A stretch of 64,000 nt of DNA from Nymphalis io (GCF_905147045.1 NC_065910.1:4402001-4466000), one strand, 5' to 3'. Numbered from the stretch's first letter, positions 10,410 to 22,335 are shown. Numbers and translations are program-made. Notes: generated by a model not told the origin, from the letters alone.

Positions 10410-13400
10410 CCAATGGGATGTAAGGGAGCACAACTGTATCTAGCTGTTCCCAGCCAACCTCACCTGCACGTGGTGCATCCTGCCGATTAACAAACGAGGC
10501 TCTGGCGACCGACTAATGGCAGGATAACCATTCTATTAAGGCGTAGCTAAATACTGCAGACCGGTGATGGGCAGCAGCGTCATCTGTACGACGAGCTATG
10601 CTCTGCGATCACCAACTCACCCAGCGTTGTGATTACGGGCAAAACCTTTTTATGGCACACACCTATACGCAACGGCCCCTAGTTCCCAGTAGCCCCGCTG
10701 TTCCTGGCCAAGGCGTTGGTCATGGTAAGGGCGGGGCAGGGGGTGTTAAGAATCCCCGGGTTACGGTAGGCCGCCAACACCGACTGACCCTGGCTACGTA
10801 TAACGGACGCACGCTACGGCTCGACGAACACCTGGCACAGCTCGAAGAAGAGCTGAAAAACATAGGGTGGCATATTTTGGGGCTACGTGAAATCCGAAGA
10901 AAGGGAGAGGATACATAGCCTTAGAATCCGGCCATCTTATGTACTTCAGAGAGGGAGACCAACCATCATAAGGTGGCGTCGGGTTCTTGATCCACAAGGC
11001 TCTCTCTGACAACATCTTAGAAATCTCCAGTGTGTCGGCAAGGGTAGCGTATCTTGTGAACAGACTCACCAAGAGGTATAGCCTCAAGGTTATCCAAGTA
11101 TACGCACCGACTTCGACACACTCGGATGATGAAGTGGAAGAAATGTACGAAGACATTTCTAAGGCATTGCACACCACCCAAAAGGCCCACTTCAATTTTG
11201 TCATGGGGGACTTCAACGCTAAAAGTGGGAGTACATACTAGCAACGAATCGGTAGTAGGACAACACGGATTTGGAAGCAGGAATCATAGGGGGCAAATGC
11301 TCGTCAACTTTTTGGAGAAAGAGGGTCTGTTTTTGATGAACTCTTTCTTTAAGAAACAGCCTCAACGGAAGTGGACGTGGCGAAGCCCAGACGCTATGAT
11401 TAGAAACGAGATTGACTTTATTATGACGGACAAGAGGCGAATATTTAGAGATGTCTCTGTGATCACAAGGTTCAATACCGGAAGTGATCACCGACTTGTA
11501 CGAGGCACTCTAAATATTGACTACAAGCTCGAGCGCGCCCGTCTAATGAGGTCTACACTCCGACCAAAATTGCTCCAAGCCGTGGAGTCTAGTATATTTC
11601 AGTTAAAACTGGAAAACCGATTCGCTGCCTTGGAAACCAACACTGATGTTGACATCAACCAAGAACTCGACCAAGTGGTGGGTATCCTTAGGGACGAGGG
11701 GACGAAATTATATCCAGCGCAAAACACCGGCAAGAGGTCCAAACTTTCGGAAAGGTCTCTAGAGCTAATGCGAAAACGACGTGAAAACCCTACAGTCACT
11801 TCGTCAGATCTTAATAAAAAAAATTCAAAGCTAGTAAGACGCGACCTCCGAAACTCCAATAAACGCTCTAAAAAAGAAGCGATTGAGCAAAATCCAGCCA
11901 TCTGACGAAGCTGACCACTTCAAAGGGAAAAGTCGTCGCCTCTAAGCTCGAGATTCTTAGGAAAGTTCAGGACTTCTAAGGTAAATTATATACATCAGTA
12001 TCGCCTCGTCCTCAACCCGACCTTGGGTATCCTAGAGCCACTTTAGCCCCCTTCACAGAAGAGTTGCCAGAAGTAATCCAAGACGAAATCGTGATGGCTT
12101 TGGGGCAACTTAAAAATGGAAAAGCCCCCGGGGAAGACGGAATTACGACGGAGCTACTAAAGGCAGCTGGAAAATCTTTACTAGCGCAGCTTCAACGAAT
12201 ATTTAATTCTGTCATATTCTCGGGGAGAACTCCAAAGGCATGGAGCAAGAGTGTTGTCGTAATGTTCTTCAAAAAGGGAGACAAAACCTTTTTGAAGAAC
12301 TACAGACCTATTTCCCTCTTGAGCCATGTCTATAAGCTGTTTTCTAGGGTCATCACGAATCGTCTCGCGCGTAGACTTGACGAGTTTCAGCCCCCGGAAC
12401 AGGCCGGATTTCGAAGAGGGTATGGAACCATAGACCACATTTACACAGTGCGGCAGATTATACAGAAGACCGAAGAGTATAATCAGTCCCTGTGCTTAGC
12501 ATTTGTGGACTATGAGAAGGCTTTTGACTCTATTGAGACCTGGTCTGTTCTGGAGTCCTTACAACGGTACCAAATCGATTGGCGATACATCCAAGTGTTG
12601 AAAAGCCTGCATGACGCTGCTGTTATGACCGTCAAAGTACAGAATCAGCACTGACCCTATCCTCTTGCATCGAGGAGTGAGACAAGAGGATGTCATTTCA
12701 CCGAAATTGTTCACTAATGCATTAGAGGATATGTTCAAGACGCTGCACTGGGAAGGGCGGGTCATAAACATAAACGGCGAGTACCGTTCGCACTTGAGAT
12801 TTGCAGACGATATGGTCATCGTGGCAGAAACCGTGCAGGACATTCAATATATGCTGAGCAGCCTGGTTAATTCTTCTGCTCGAATTGGTCTCCGGATGAA
12901 CTTGGAGAAAACCAAGATAATGTTCAATGAACACGTCAGTCCGGAACCAATAGCTCTTAACGGAGTTGCTCTCGAAGTTGTTCAGAAATATGTGTACCTT
13001 GGGCAAACTTTGCAGTTGGGTCGAAACAACTTCGAGGGGGAAGCACGAAGAAGAGTACAGCTGGGCTGGGCAGCGTATAGAAAACTCGGTCAAGTCTTTT
13101 CGTCACGAATACCGCAATGCTTGAAGACAAAAGTCTTCAACGAGTGCGTCTTACCGGTTATGACCTACGGAGCCGAGACGTGGACACTGACAGTGCGTTT
13201 GGTCCACCATTTTAAGGTCGCTCAGCGAGCTATGGAGAGGGCTATGCTAGGAGTTTCTTTGAAGGATCGAATCCCAAATGAGGTGATCCGACAGAGAACC
13301 AAGGTTATCGACATAGCCCAAAGGATTAGTAAACTGAAGTGGCAGTGGGCAGGATACATATGTCGCAGAACCAACGACCGTTGGAGTAGACGCGTTCTGG

Positions 13401-13567
13401 AGTGGAGACCACGCCTTGGCAAACGTAGCGTAGGACGCCCTCCAGCTAGGTGAAGTGACGATGACGAGTGGTTGGAGATTAAGAGCTGAAAATCGAGCTC
13501 AGTGGCGTGACATTGGACAGACCTATGTCCAGCAGTGGACGCGAAAAGGGTGATGATGATGATGATG
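10410..13567 (+). mobile_element. RTE-clade non-LTR retrotransposon, near full length, decayed
   Basis: A 3,158-bp element bounded by a perfect 14-bp TSD. It has a ~190-bp 5' leader (CAACCTCACCTGCACGTGG, also found in the RTE at 34962), one long endonuclease/RT reading frame broken into pieces, and a 3' end made of GAT/TGA triplet repeats, a typical RTE tail. Orientation and domain order match the intact element at 16920-19976, but it is clearly a different subfamily by sequence and tail. Confidence 0.93.
10598..13453 (+). pseudogene. broken RTE endonuclease/reverse transcriptase ORF
   Basis: The ORF would encode an N-terminal apurinic-type endonuclease and a reverse transcriptase that nick and copy into target DNA. 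Endonuclease motifs still seen: ATYNGRTLR, GDFNAK, NEIDFIM and GSDHRLVRG. RT motifs still seen: NYRPISLLSHVYKLFSR, FVDYEKAFDSI, HRGVRQEDVISP (QGD changed to QED) and RFADDMVIVAE. Lesions relative to the intact relative: a frameshift near 10914, a CAA-to-TAA stop at 10969-10971, an extra A near 11221, a scrambled or deleted linker about 11890-12060, a frameshift near 12650 and a TGG-to-TGA stop at 13451-13453. It cannot make a full product. Confidence 0.92.
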
Positions 13568-13581
13568 AAATGTAGAATAAA
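13568..13581 (+). repeat. TSD, right copy
   Basis: Second copy of AAATGTAGAATAAA; see 10396-10409. Confidence 0.9.
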
Positions 13582-13739
13582 AGTGGCTAATAGATTTAAA
13601 TGAAACTTTTAAAAACAATATCACAACAAATGCAAGTACTTGAAGGCCTTGAAAACTTTTAAGAGATGGTGTTTTAATTTTTTTTTTGTATAAAGTAACA
13701 GACTGAATATCCTTAATACTATTAGGTAATTTATTGAAA

Positions 13740-14036
13740 GCCGAGATGGCCTAGTGGTAAGAATGCGTGAATCTTAACCGATGATCGTGGGTGTAAGCCC
13801 GGGCAAGCACCACTGAATTTTCATGTGCTTAATTTGTGTTTATAATTCATCCCGTGCTTAACGGTGAAGGAAAACATCGTGAGAAAACCTGCATGTGTCT
13901 AATTTCATTGAAATTCTGCCACATGTATATTCTACCAACCCGCATTGGAGCAGCGTGGTGGAATAAGCTTTTCTTCAAAAGGGGGAGGAGGCCTTAGCCC
14001 AGCAGTGGGGCATTAACAGGCTGTTACTGTACTGTA
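13740..14036 (+). mobile_element. tRNA-derived SINE, family 1, full length
   Basis: GCCGAGATGGCCTAGTGG head; the B box is mutated to GGGTGTAAGCCC, which should weaken Pol III binding. Body and tail are otherwise well kept. Confidence 0.9.
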
Positions 14037-15650
14037 ATTTATTGTATAACCGTGCACCTTTGTATAATTTTTTTTTTACTTAATATTATTCATCCGTTTA
14101 GTTATCCATTTCTGTGTTTGTCTTATTTTTGTAAACGATAGTTTTGTGTTAATGTTTTTGTTCTTTTGCACTAATAGACACGTGTTTTTATTTATATAAT
14201 ATATATGGGACACTGTCATCAACCTAGTTACTTTGTACACTTTTTCAGTAGGAAATAATATAATAGTAGGAAATAATATAATTATAGTGAAAAAGTAGTT
14301 TTATGATTTTATATGTATTTTTTTTAAGTTAGTACTTGCAGAAGTTTCTCAAATTTCAATAATTATTTATATATTATGGAAAATATCACGAATTACTTTT
14401 ACATAGATATGTTCGTTTAGAAATTAGTAATTAATTTTGAAAAGCAAAGCATATAATACTAAGTGATGCTGTTTTTTTTATAAACAAGATACTACTACCT
14501 TTAATATCAATTACTAAGTAAAAGTATTTATTCGAAGCCTTGAGCTTAATTAGACCAAAAATCCGCAAACACTGACAAATTGGCAAGTTGGCGAACAAAC
14601 AAAACGTGAGAGGAAATCTTGTAGAGACATTGTCGCTTACCGGTCACTAATGTTTGTTCTTGAAGCATGCTCTGAATATTTAATATATAAAATCAAGTAA
14701 ATATAAAAAACACTTAACCTACCTCACAACTTGATGTTATATATAACGAGTTATATAATACTAGCAAGCCCAAGGAGACGTTATCCCGCCTATTTATCTA
14801 TCAGTAATGCTTTTAATAGCGATCGATAGAACGGGATAAAAGTTAATGAACTTGCTTTACACGTTACCGCGTGTCTAGATGTGATGTAATGTCATCTAGT
14901 GGTATCTGACAACAAAGTGGATAGTATAAATATTATTAATAGTGAGACTAAAAAATTGGTGAAACGGACTAAATTGGTACAAACGGCTGCGGTATTTAAA
15001 TAATCGAACAATATTTTCAAAATTCGAATATCTTTTTAAAAGACTACATTACGTGCTAGAAGCTTATGAACGTAGGTAAGAATAGGTACGACTAATATTA
15101 AACCATGCTACAATCTTTACATTCAAAAATCTTGTAAAATATTGCAACAAATCACAAAATCCAATTCACAAGCACACTTGTGCACTATAATGTCAAATCT
15201 CACATCATATAAGACAGTGGTTTATTTGGTTAAAAACTACCTTCAATAAAATAAATAAAAACTAAAAACAATTTATCACATAAAATAACAAGACTTAATG
15301 ATTAATTCTAAGTGTTTGAAAGTTATACCACAGTTTTCCACTTCAGAAAATTGAAACGTAAAGCGTATTTTCTCAGTATATTTGAAAATATATTCGGGCT
15401 CATATTGAAATAAAAGAACAAAATTCATGTACGTTCGTTTGATATTCTTTGAACTTTCAAATTAGGAATTGGGGTGATATTTCTTGTTACGGAAATTAAA
15501 TTATTTATTATTATTTATTAGGTTAATCTTCAAGTACCCATAACTTGAAGATTGAGATATTTTAAATTAAGCTATTTAATTTTGACTATTATAAAAAATA
15601 TAGGTTTGCTTAAGACTTAAATGCCTTATTGTTTGAGCGAATTATTTTTT
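14037..15650. other. AT-rich non-coding stretch
   Basis: No gene or repeat recognised. Confidence 0.6.
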
Positions 15651-15946
15651 ACTAGTGCCTACCACTAGTTTGTGCAAACTCGTCTGAGTAGGTACCACCC
15701 ACTCATCAGATATTCTACCGCAAAACAGCAGTACTTGGTATTGTTGTATTCCGGTTTGAAGGGTGAGTGAGCCAGTGTAATTACGGGCACAAGGGACATA
15801 AAATCTTAGTTCCCAAGGTTGATGGCGCATTGGATATGTAAGCGATGGTTGACATTTCTTACAATGCCAATGTCTAAGGGCGTTGGTGACCACTTACCAT
15901 CAGGTGGTCCATATGCTCGTCCGCCTTACTATTCTATAAAAAAAAT
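15651..15946 (+). mobile_element. short poly(A) element, near full length
   Basis: Plus orientation: TTTGTGCAAACTCGTCTGAG near the 5' end, GGTTTGAAGGGTGAGTGAGC in the middle, CTTACCATCAGGTGG and ATTCTATAAAAAAAA at the 3' end. The first ten bases are altered relative to other copies. Confidence 0.88.
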
Positions 15947-16909
15947 ATTAAATTAATTTTAGCAATAGTAAAATTTCAAGTTCAAACATAAAAGTTCGTA
16001 TATTTATTTTTAAAACGAAATGGTTCTGACGTAAAATGATGTCGTGTACTGTGTATATGGAGGTGTTTGATATCACACCAGCAGCTTTTCGCAGAAATTT
16101 TACTTAACAACCATGAATTATCAGATATTGCTACTCTCCTGAATTCCACAGTAAAATTTTTGTAAGATAGTTTTAAGCTTGAATTTTATTTATATTTTTC
16201 ACGTACATATAAAAAGAGCTAATATTTAAATTATTTGGATCAAGGGTAAGGGCAATAGCTGCACGCTAGCTTCACCTACTTGAAATTATTGGAAATGCAT
16301 AAATTGAGAATATTAATTTTCTCGCCATCGCTGGTTTATACTCGTATATTTTTATTGGCAAAAAAATGTTGGAATCAAGATCAAGATTGTACACGCATTT
16401 GGTTTCATGGGGAAATTTGGATACTTTCAGATAATGATTTTTTTTTCCTTACCAGTTATAAGCAGTTCCTGATAAGATTACAATATTAATTATTCCAAGA
16501 TGAGTATATTATTCTTTTTTATGGCTCGGCTCTTCCTTGATCAACCATTTTTTTAAGTTGGATGGATTTATATTAAATCAGCTTAAAACAAAATTACACC
16601 TAAAAATAACCGTTAAAAGAAACTCAAAGGATTTTTTTACGATCACGAAATCAACGATAATGTCATTTTATTCGTACTTACATACATATATAAAGACGTT
16701 TCCTAATCTTAAATATTTATGACAAAAGTCTTTGTTACAAACCACTTAAGCAATTAACAAAAACAGATACAATATTGTAAAATTGTTGGTATAAAAAGTC
16801 ACAAAAGTTCCAAACATAGGAATCACCAATAATTCAACATTATTCGTCAGATTTATAGGAGTAATCCAGTTTCGAAATTAAACAAAACAATATTCGCAGG
16901 AAAATCATT
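15947..16909. other. AT-rich non-coding stretch
   Basis: Nothing recognised. Short open frames here are low in complexity and have no family features. Confidence 0.6.
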
Positions 16910-16919
16910 AGAACACTTT
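16910..16919 (+). repeat. TSD, low-side copy, of the intact RTE
   Basis: AGAACACTTT here and at 19977-19986, exactly flanking the element. Confidence 0.88.
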
Positions 16920-19900
16920 CAATCAACAGCCAATCGTTGTCCACTGCTGAACATAGGCCTCTCCCAAGGTGCGCCAAAGCTCCCTGTCCTCCGCCTTCCG
17001 CATCCAGTTGGTGCCCGCCACCTTCTTAAGGTCGTCGGTCCACCTGGCTGGAGGGCGCCCTACGCTGCGCTTGCCGATTCGCGGTCTCCACTCTAGGACT
17101 CGTCTGCTCCAACGGCCATCGGTCCTACGACATACGTGACCAGCCCACTGCCACTTCAGCCTGCTAATTTTGCAAGCTATGTCGGTGACTCCGGTTCTTT
17201 TCCGGATAATCTCATTTCTGATCTTATCCTTCAAAGATACTCCGAGCATAGCTCGCTCCATAGCACGCTGAGCGACTTTGAATTTGTGGACTAGTCCCGC
17301 AGTTAGTGTCCACGTTTCGGCACCGTATGTCATGGCAGGTAAGACGCATTGGTTGAAGACTTTCGTCTTCAAACATTGCGGTATAGACGACTTGAGGACT
17401 TGACGAAGGTTGCCAAATGCTGCCCATCCCAAGCGAATTCTTCGATCGGCTTCCTTCTCGAAGTTGTTCCTACCGATTTGTATAATCTGTCCTAGGTAGG
17501 TATATTCACTAACAACTTCGAGAGGTTTGCCCTCGACGTATATCGGTCCCGGCACGACATGCCTATTGAACATGACCTTGGTCTTGTCCAAGTTCATGCC
17601 GAGACCGACACACCGGGAAGACTCGCCTAGGCTACGCAGCATTTCGGTGAGTTGTTCCAGCGACTCTGCTATGATGACGATATCGTCGGCAAATCGAAGG
17701 TGTGAGATGTACTCGCCGTTTACATTGACTCCATACCTAGTCCAATCCAGCGTTTTGAAAACGTCTTCCAACGCGTTGGTGAACAGTTTCGGGGATATTA
17801 CATCCCCCTGTCTCACCCCTCTGCGCAATTGGATCGCCTTCGTCTTACAGTCCTGGATGTGGACAGTCATTGTAGCGGCGTTGTACAGACATCTCAGTAC
17901 CTCGATATATCTCCAATCGATATGACATCTCTGCAATGAGTCGAGCACTGCCCAGGTTTCGATGGAGTCGAAGGCTTTCTCGTAGTCCACAAATGCCATA
18001 CACAGCGGCTGATTGTACTCTTCGGTCTTCTGCACAATCTGCCGAACAGTATGGATGTGGTCCACGGTGCTGTAGCCTGATCGAAAGCCGGCTTGCTCTG
18101 GGGGCTGGAACTCGTCAAGTCGTCTGGCGAGACGGTTCGTGACGACTCTTGAGAACAGCTTATACACGTGACTCAGGAGGGAGATTGGTCTGTAGTTTTT
18201 CAAGAGGGTTTTATCACCTTTCTTGAAAAACAGTACCACCTCACTCCCGCTCCACGTTTCCGGGGTCTTGCCATGTTGGATGACGGAATTAAAGAGGCTT
18301 GCTAGCTCTTTCAGGACCGGAGTCCCGCCTGCCTTAAGCAACTCTGTTGTGATTCCGTCATCTCCCGGAGATTTGTTGTTTTTAAGCTGTTCTAGAGCCG
18401 CCCTAATCTCTCCTTGGTCAACGACCGGGAGCTCCTCGGAGTAATGGCGCATAAGAGGGGCGCGCTGGTCATCAATACTGATTCCCATGGGTTTATCCGA
18501 TCTTGAAGAGAACAACTGCCCATAAAACCTCTCTACTTCTCCGATAATCTCAGGCCTAGAGGTAACGACCCCACCATTTTCAGTTTTAAGTTTTGTCAGA
18601 CGCGGCCTCCCAAACTTGCGAGCGAACACTTTCGATCCCCGATTTTGCTCAATCGCAGCCTTGATGGCACGGGTATTGGAGCGTCGGAGATCGCGTCGCG
18701 TCAGCGTTTTTATTGTTCGGTTTAAGGCCTTATCTGACAAAAACGATGGTAGTTCTCGTCGTTTTCTCATGAGCTCGAGTGTCTCAGCAGAGAGTTTTGG
18801 TGCGTTGTCTCTTCTCTGTGGCGGAAAACACTTGCGGGATGTGTTTTGCAGTATTTTGACCAGCGTGTCGGTTCTCTCATCAATGCTGCTTATGGTTTCC
18901 AACGCGGTGAATTGATTTTGAAGTTCCATTTGGAACTTTTCGGAGCCTTGAGCAGCTTGGAGCATGGTAGGTCGGAGAGTAGACCTCATCATTCTCGATC
19001 TTTCGGCTTTTAAGTTGATATTTAGAGTGCCTCGAACCAAGCGGTGATCACTTCCGGTATTAAACCTGTTGATCACTGAAACATCTCTAAATATGTGCCT
19101 TTTATTCGAGATGATAAAGTCTATCTCGTTCCTTGTCACGTTATCGGGGCTTCGCCAGGTCCACCTCCTCTGAGGCTTCTTTTGAAAGAAAGAATTCATC
19201 AAAAAAAGCCCCTGCGCTTCGAGGAAGTTTACCAGCATTTGCCCCCTGTGATTTCTGCAGCCCAAGCCATAAGGTCCGACTTTCGATTCACCGCTATCTT
19301 GTACTCCCACTTTAGCATTAAAGTCTCCCATAACAACATTGTAGTGGGCCCTCGAGGTGTCGTTGAGGGCCTTTGCGATGTCCTCGTACATCGCTTCGAC
19401 CACATCATCAGAGTATGTCGAAGTTGGCGCATATACCTGTACAACCTTCAGGGAGTACCTGTCGGAAAGTTTTAGGACAAGGTACGCTACCCGGTTCGAC
19501 ACACTACTGATTTCCACAATGCTGCTAATGAGATCCTTTTTGACTAGAAAACCGACACCACCCTGGGAGAGGTTATCACCTTCGCGGAAGTAGAGTAAGT
19601 TACCGGACTCTAGAGTTATCGTGTCCTCCCCCTGTCTTCGGACTTCAGATAACCCCAGTATATGCCAGTTTATATGACTTAACTCTACTTCTAATTCGGC
19701 GAGGTGATGGTCCAGCCTCATCGAGCGTCCATTATACGTTGCCATTTTCAGTCGTTTTATACGGTAGCCTGCCGTGAACCGGTGATTCTTAGCACCCCCT
19801 GCCCTGCCGATACCGCGACCGCTACCTTGGTCGGGCCTAGCGGGCTTGCCGGTAACTGGGGGCCTTTTTTTGGGCGCATCTGCCATTTAGGGAGGTGGTT

Positions 19901-19976
19901 TGCCCATACTCGCCGCGCTGGGCAGGCGTGTTGGCGAGCGCAGTAGGGGGTAAGATGTTTATGGGAGGGGACTTTA
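16920..19976 (-). mobile_element. full-length RTE-clade retrotransposon with intact ORF
   Basis: A 3,057-bp element on the minus strand bounded by a perfect 10-bp TSD. Its 5' leader is about 90 nt (19887-19976, GC-rich unlike the flank). The ORF fills nearly all the rest, and the 3' untranslated part after the stop is only about 3 nt, in line with the very short 3' ends known for RTE elements. The intact ORF plus unmutated TSD point to a recent insertion and possible present activity (inference). Confidence 0.94.
16923..19886 (-). CDS. RTE-clade endonuclease/reverse transcriptase polyprotein
   Basis: 987 residues, uninterrupted. It nicks target DNA and reverse-transcribes the element RNA from the nick (target-primed reverse transcription, family knowledge). 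Residues 1-45 are a basic Gly/Pro/Lys-rich leader. Residues 47-290 are an APE-type endonuclease with ATYNGR (49-54), the catalytic Glu in LSEVRR (about 81), GDFN (187-190), NEIDFI (253-258) and SDH (279-281). The RT spans about 495-760: NYRPISLLSHVYKLFSR (564-580), FVDYEKAFD (632-640), RRGVRQGD (688-695) and FADD (732-735), so both catalytic regions are kept. The C-terminal ~220 residues carry AETWTLT, MERAMLGVSL and GKRSVGRPPARW, the standard RTE tail. The start is the first ATG after the GC-rich leader, and the residues before ATYNGR match the length of the relative at 10.6 kb. No separate gag ORF, as expected for RTE. Confidence 0.96.
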   Translation of the reverse strand: MADAPKKRPPVTGKPARPDQGSGRGIGRAGGAKNHRFTAGYRIKRLKMATYNGRSMRLDHHLAELEVELSHINWHILGLSEVRRQGEDTITLESGNLLYFREGDNLSQGGVGFLVKKDLISSIVEISSVSNRVAYLVLKLSDRYSLKVVQVYAPTSTYSDDVVEAMYEDIAKALNDTSRAHYNVVMGDFNAKVGVQDSGESKVGPYGLGCRNHRGQMLVNFLEAQGLFLMNSFFQKKPQRRWTWRSPDNVTRNEIDFIISNKRHIFRDVSVINRFNTGSDHRLVRGTLNINLKAERSRMMRSTLRPTMLQAAQGSEKFQMELQNQFTALETISSIDERTDTLVKILQNTSRKCFPPQRRDNAPKLSAETLELMRKRRELPSFLSDKALNRTIKTLTRRDLRRSNTRAIKAAIEQNRGSKVFARKFGRPRLTKLKTENGGVVTSRPEIIGEVERFYGQLFSSRSDKPMGISIDDQRAPLMRHYSEELPVVDQGEIRAALEQLKNNKSPGDDGITTELLKAGGTPVLKELASLFNSVIQHGKTPETWSGSEVVLFFKKGDKTLLKNYRPISLLSHVYKLFSRVVTNRLARRLDEFQPPEQAGFRSGYSTVDHIHTVRQIVQKTEEYNQPLCMAFVDYEKAFDSIETWAVLDSLQRCHIDWRYIEVLRCLYNAATMTVHIQDCKTKAIQLRRGVRQGDVISPKLFTNALEDVFKTLDWTRYGVNVNGEYISHLRFADDIVIIAESLEQLTEMLRSLGESSRCVGLGMNLDKTKVMFNRHVVPGPIYVEGKPLEVVSEYTYLGQIIQIGRNNFEKEADRRIRLGWAAFGNLRQVLKSSIPQCLKTKVFNQCVLPAMTYGAETWTLTAGLVHKFKVAQRAMERAMLGVSLKDKIRNEIIRKRTGVTDIACKISRLKWQWAGHVCRRTDGRWSRRVLEWRPRIGKRSVGRPPARWTDDLKKVAGTNWMRKAEDRELWRTLGEAYVQQWTTIGC

Positions 19977-19986
19977 AGAACACTTT
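19977..19986 (+). repeat. TSD, high-side copy
   Basis: Second copy of AGAACACTTT. Confidence 0.88.
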
Positions 19987-20513
19987 AAATCTTTCAATTT
20001 AGATGCATCCAACATTGCGTTCAATTGCATTAAGGCAGTGACCAGAACATAAATTGTATCACTCGATCTCTAGACCGAGATTTATCTGGTACATTCTATG
20101 TGGCCGCACAATACAACGTCTTGAATAAAATTGAAATCTATTTTACTCTTACACAAGTTCGTGCTTTGTGCTATATTTTTATTATCTTGATAATATTGCT
20201 TCAGTGGTAGAAGGAATTGGGTTTCTATGATTGCATGGCTATCAAAGTCGACTTCAAGATTGTATCTGCGCCCATTGTGTTGGATTAGTTTTGGTAAGTT
20301 AATGTCACGACTTTGAAACTATTGGTGTTGACTGCTTATATAAAATGTTTACGTTAAATATGATTAATTAAAAAAAAAAAGAGTTATTGTAATGGAGTAA
20401 AAATTAATATAATATTGAATCTATGTACTGTAATAAGAAGATTTTGAAGTTTTGGATATATATTAAACAGATTTAAGCGTATCAAAATAATTTGTATTTA
20501 ATCACATCTGATG
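19987..20513. other. AT-rich non-coding stretch
   Basis: Nothing recognised. Confidence 0.6.
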
Positions 20514-20740
20514 GTTAAACCAAGATGCTCCAGTGGCAAACACGCGAATCTTTGTCGAAGGTTGTAGGTTCAAGCCCGTGTCATTTTTATGCCTTATTTA
20601 TGTTTGTGTTCGTAAAGCATTTCGTACTCGGCGGTAAAAGAAAACGAGTAAATGTTGGATGATATTCTACCTCATATGATTCACATGCATGCAAGTTGCA
20701 TTGAAGTAGCATAATTGATCTAGCACCAAACCTTGGAGGG
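20514..20740 (+). repeat. degenerate SINE, family 1
   Basis: A-box-like ATGCTCCAGTGG, B-box-like GGTTCAAGCCC and the GGCGGTAAAAGAAAACG segment are still recognisable. The 3' part fades into the following LINE fragment. Confidence 0.7.
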
Positions 20741-20744
20741 CGAA

Positions 20745-21568
20745 ATCACCTTCACCCCCTGAGGAGCGTTCGTCCGAGCCACGAGCGGAGCACAGCACGG
20801 AAGAGGCCGCGGATGCGTAATATCAACACGAGCCTCCCTCCCTCCCTCTGTGGTACTCCGCTGGTGATACAAAGCAAAATCACCATACTGGGAATGGACT
20901 TTCGCTGTGACCTTAGTCCAAGGGATAACATCGAGGCTGTTATAAAAACAGCTTCATGAGTTCTGAACAAGATGCGGCGTTTTTTCACGCCACAATAACT
21001 GTGACTGTTTTACAAAACACAGGTACGGTCTTGCGTTGAATATTGCTCGCACCTTTGGGATAGCTCCGCTAAGTACTACTGGAGGCATTGGATCGGTTGC
21101 AGTGACGTGCGATCCACATTATTGGCGACGTAAAGGTTACAAACACCCTCGAGCCTTTACAATTGCGTCGAGAGATAGCAGCGCTGAGCGCATTCTATCG
21201 ACTGTATCACGGCGAGTGCTCTGAGGAATTATTCTCTCTAATTCCTGCTTCCCCCTTCTTTCATAAGTCTACGCGTGCTGGGTCTCGATGTCACCGCCTT
21301 ACTGTGACATCAATTCCATCGCGCACAAAGAAATTTGGCAACTCCTTTCTTTGTCGCACTACCAAAAAATGGAATTCCTTACCAGCTTACGTGTTCCCCT
21401 CCTCTTACAACCTGGGTTCCTTCAAACGAGGCCTGGAGAGGCATCTTGCGGGGCGGCTAGTGCAGAACATCCTTCCCGACTGTACTGGCCGTCGTCGCGC
21501 TTGGACTCTACTACCACTTACCATCAGGTGGAATATAGTCATTTGCCCTCCCGGCGCATATAAAAAAA
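20745..21568 (+). pseudogene. 3' fragment of a CR1/Jockey-group LINE
   Basis: The best stretch starts near 21139 and reads LEPLQLRREIAALSAFYRLYHG, ECSEELFSLIPASPF, SFLCRTTKKWNSLPAYVFPS and YNLGSFKRGLERHLAG (the last part of the fragment). This is the C-terminal region after the RT core that is shared by CR1/Jockey-group LINEs. Upstream, ILGMDFRCDLSPRDNIEAVIK and VRSCVEYCSHLWD-type segments appear in shifting frames with stops. The RT catalytic motif itself is not present. The 3' end has ACTTACCATCAGGTGG and ATATAAAAAAAC, the same tail style as the short poly(A) elements. Dead and 5'-truncated. Confidence 0.8.
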
Positions 21569-22335
21569 CGACCCCGCAGCCTCTCTGGGAAGAAAAATTT
21601 TTTTGCCATTTACTGGCTATAACATTACATTACAGTACATATTATACTTAATGGTTTCGATTACACTACTATAATTGACATTAATGAATTAGTTTTATGA
21701 TTGAAATTGTTCGATGAAATAAACTGCATATTATTTTAACATAATTAGTTGAAAATGCGACAGGCTTGTTAAATGTTAGTTTGCAGTGTAAATATCAAAC
21801 CAGCTTAAGGGCATGAATTAATTTTGGTTGCACCAATGTATGCTTAACTCGGTAGGTATACTGAATGTTATACATTTTACCTAGAATAGTTCATTGCAAT
21901 ATTAAATACAAACGCGGGTAGGAATTATTGCTTTGACAACGTGAAACAATGCTTAATATCCTATATACATCTAAACGTATAATAAATGTGTATAAAATAT
22001 TAAATTGATTTATCTAAAACTAGTGTAATCTTTTTTATTTTTCGTTTGTCTGTCTTATTGAGAAAGGTTATTTATTTGTTTAATTTTTGGGAAACAAACA
22101 CTTAAACCAATCATAATTCCACTAATATCTAATACATTTTAATAAGAAGGTAAAAATAAATATGAAAATAGAAATGATTGAAATCGGAACTTTAAAAAAT
22201 TATATACAAAATCAAACTTTTGATTACGCAATTGGCGTAATAAAAAAAAAAACAATGATTACGCAACACAAATTTACATTCAATGATTCAGTAATTCATT
22301 TTGTATTGTTATAGATATATAGTCTATATCATGAC
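21569..22335. other. AT-rich non-coding stretch
   Basis: Nothing recognised beyond the 20-30 bp of C-rich flank after the LINE poly(A). Confidence 0.6.

Noticed and set aside
10598..10918. Possible host endonuclease gene (ATYNGR motif)
   Set aside because: It is the N-terminus of the decayed RTE, bounded by the element TSD.
15642..15893. Recurring ~80-residue ORF (MVTNALRHWHCKKCQPSLTY...) also at 23714-23950, 45403-45939 and 60651-60860
   Set aside because: It is the antisense strand of the short poly(A) element, open by composition in several copies. No start context or family resemblance; a likely source of false gene calls.
17527..19475. Several plus-strand ORFs of 60-130 codons across the intact RTE
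   Set aside because: All lie antisense to the 987-codon ORF and show no family motif; shadows.
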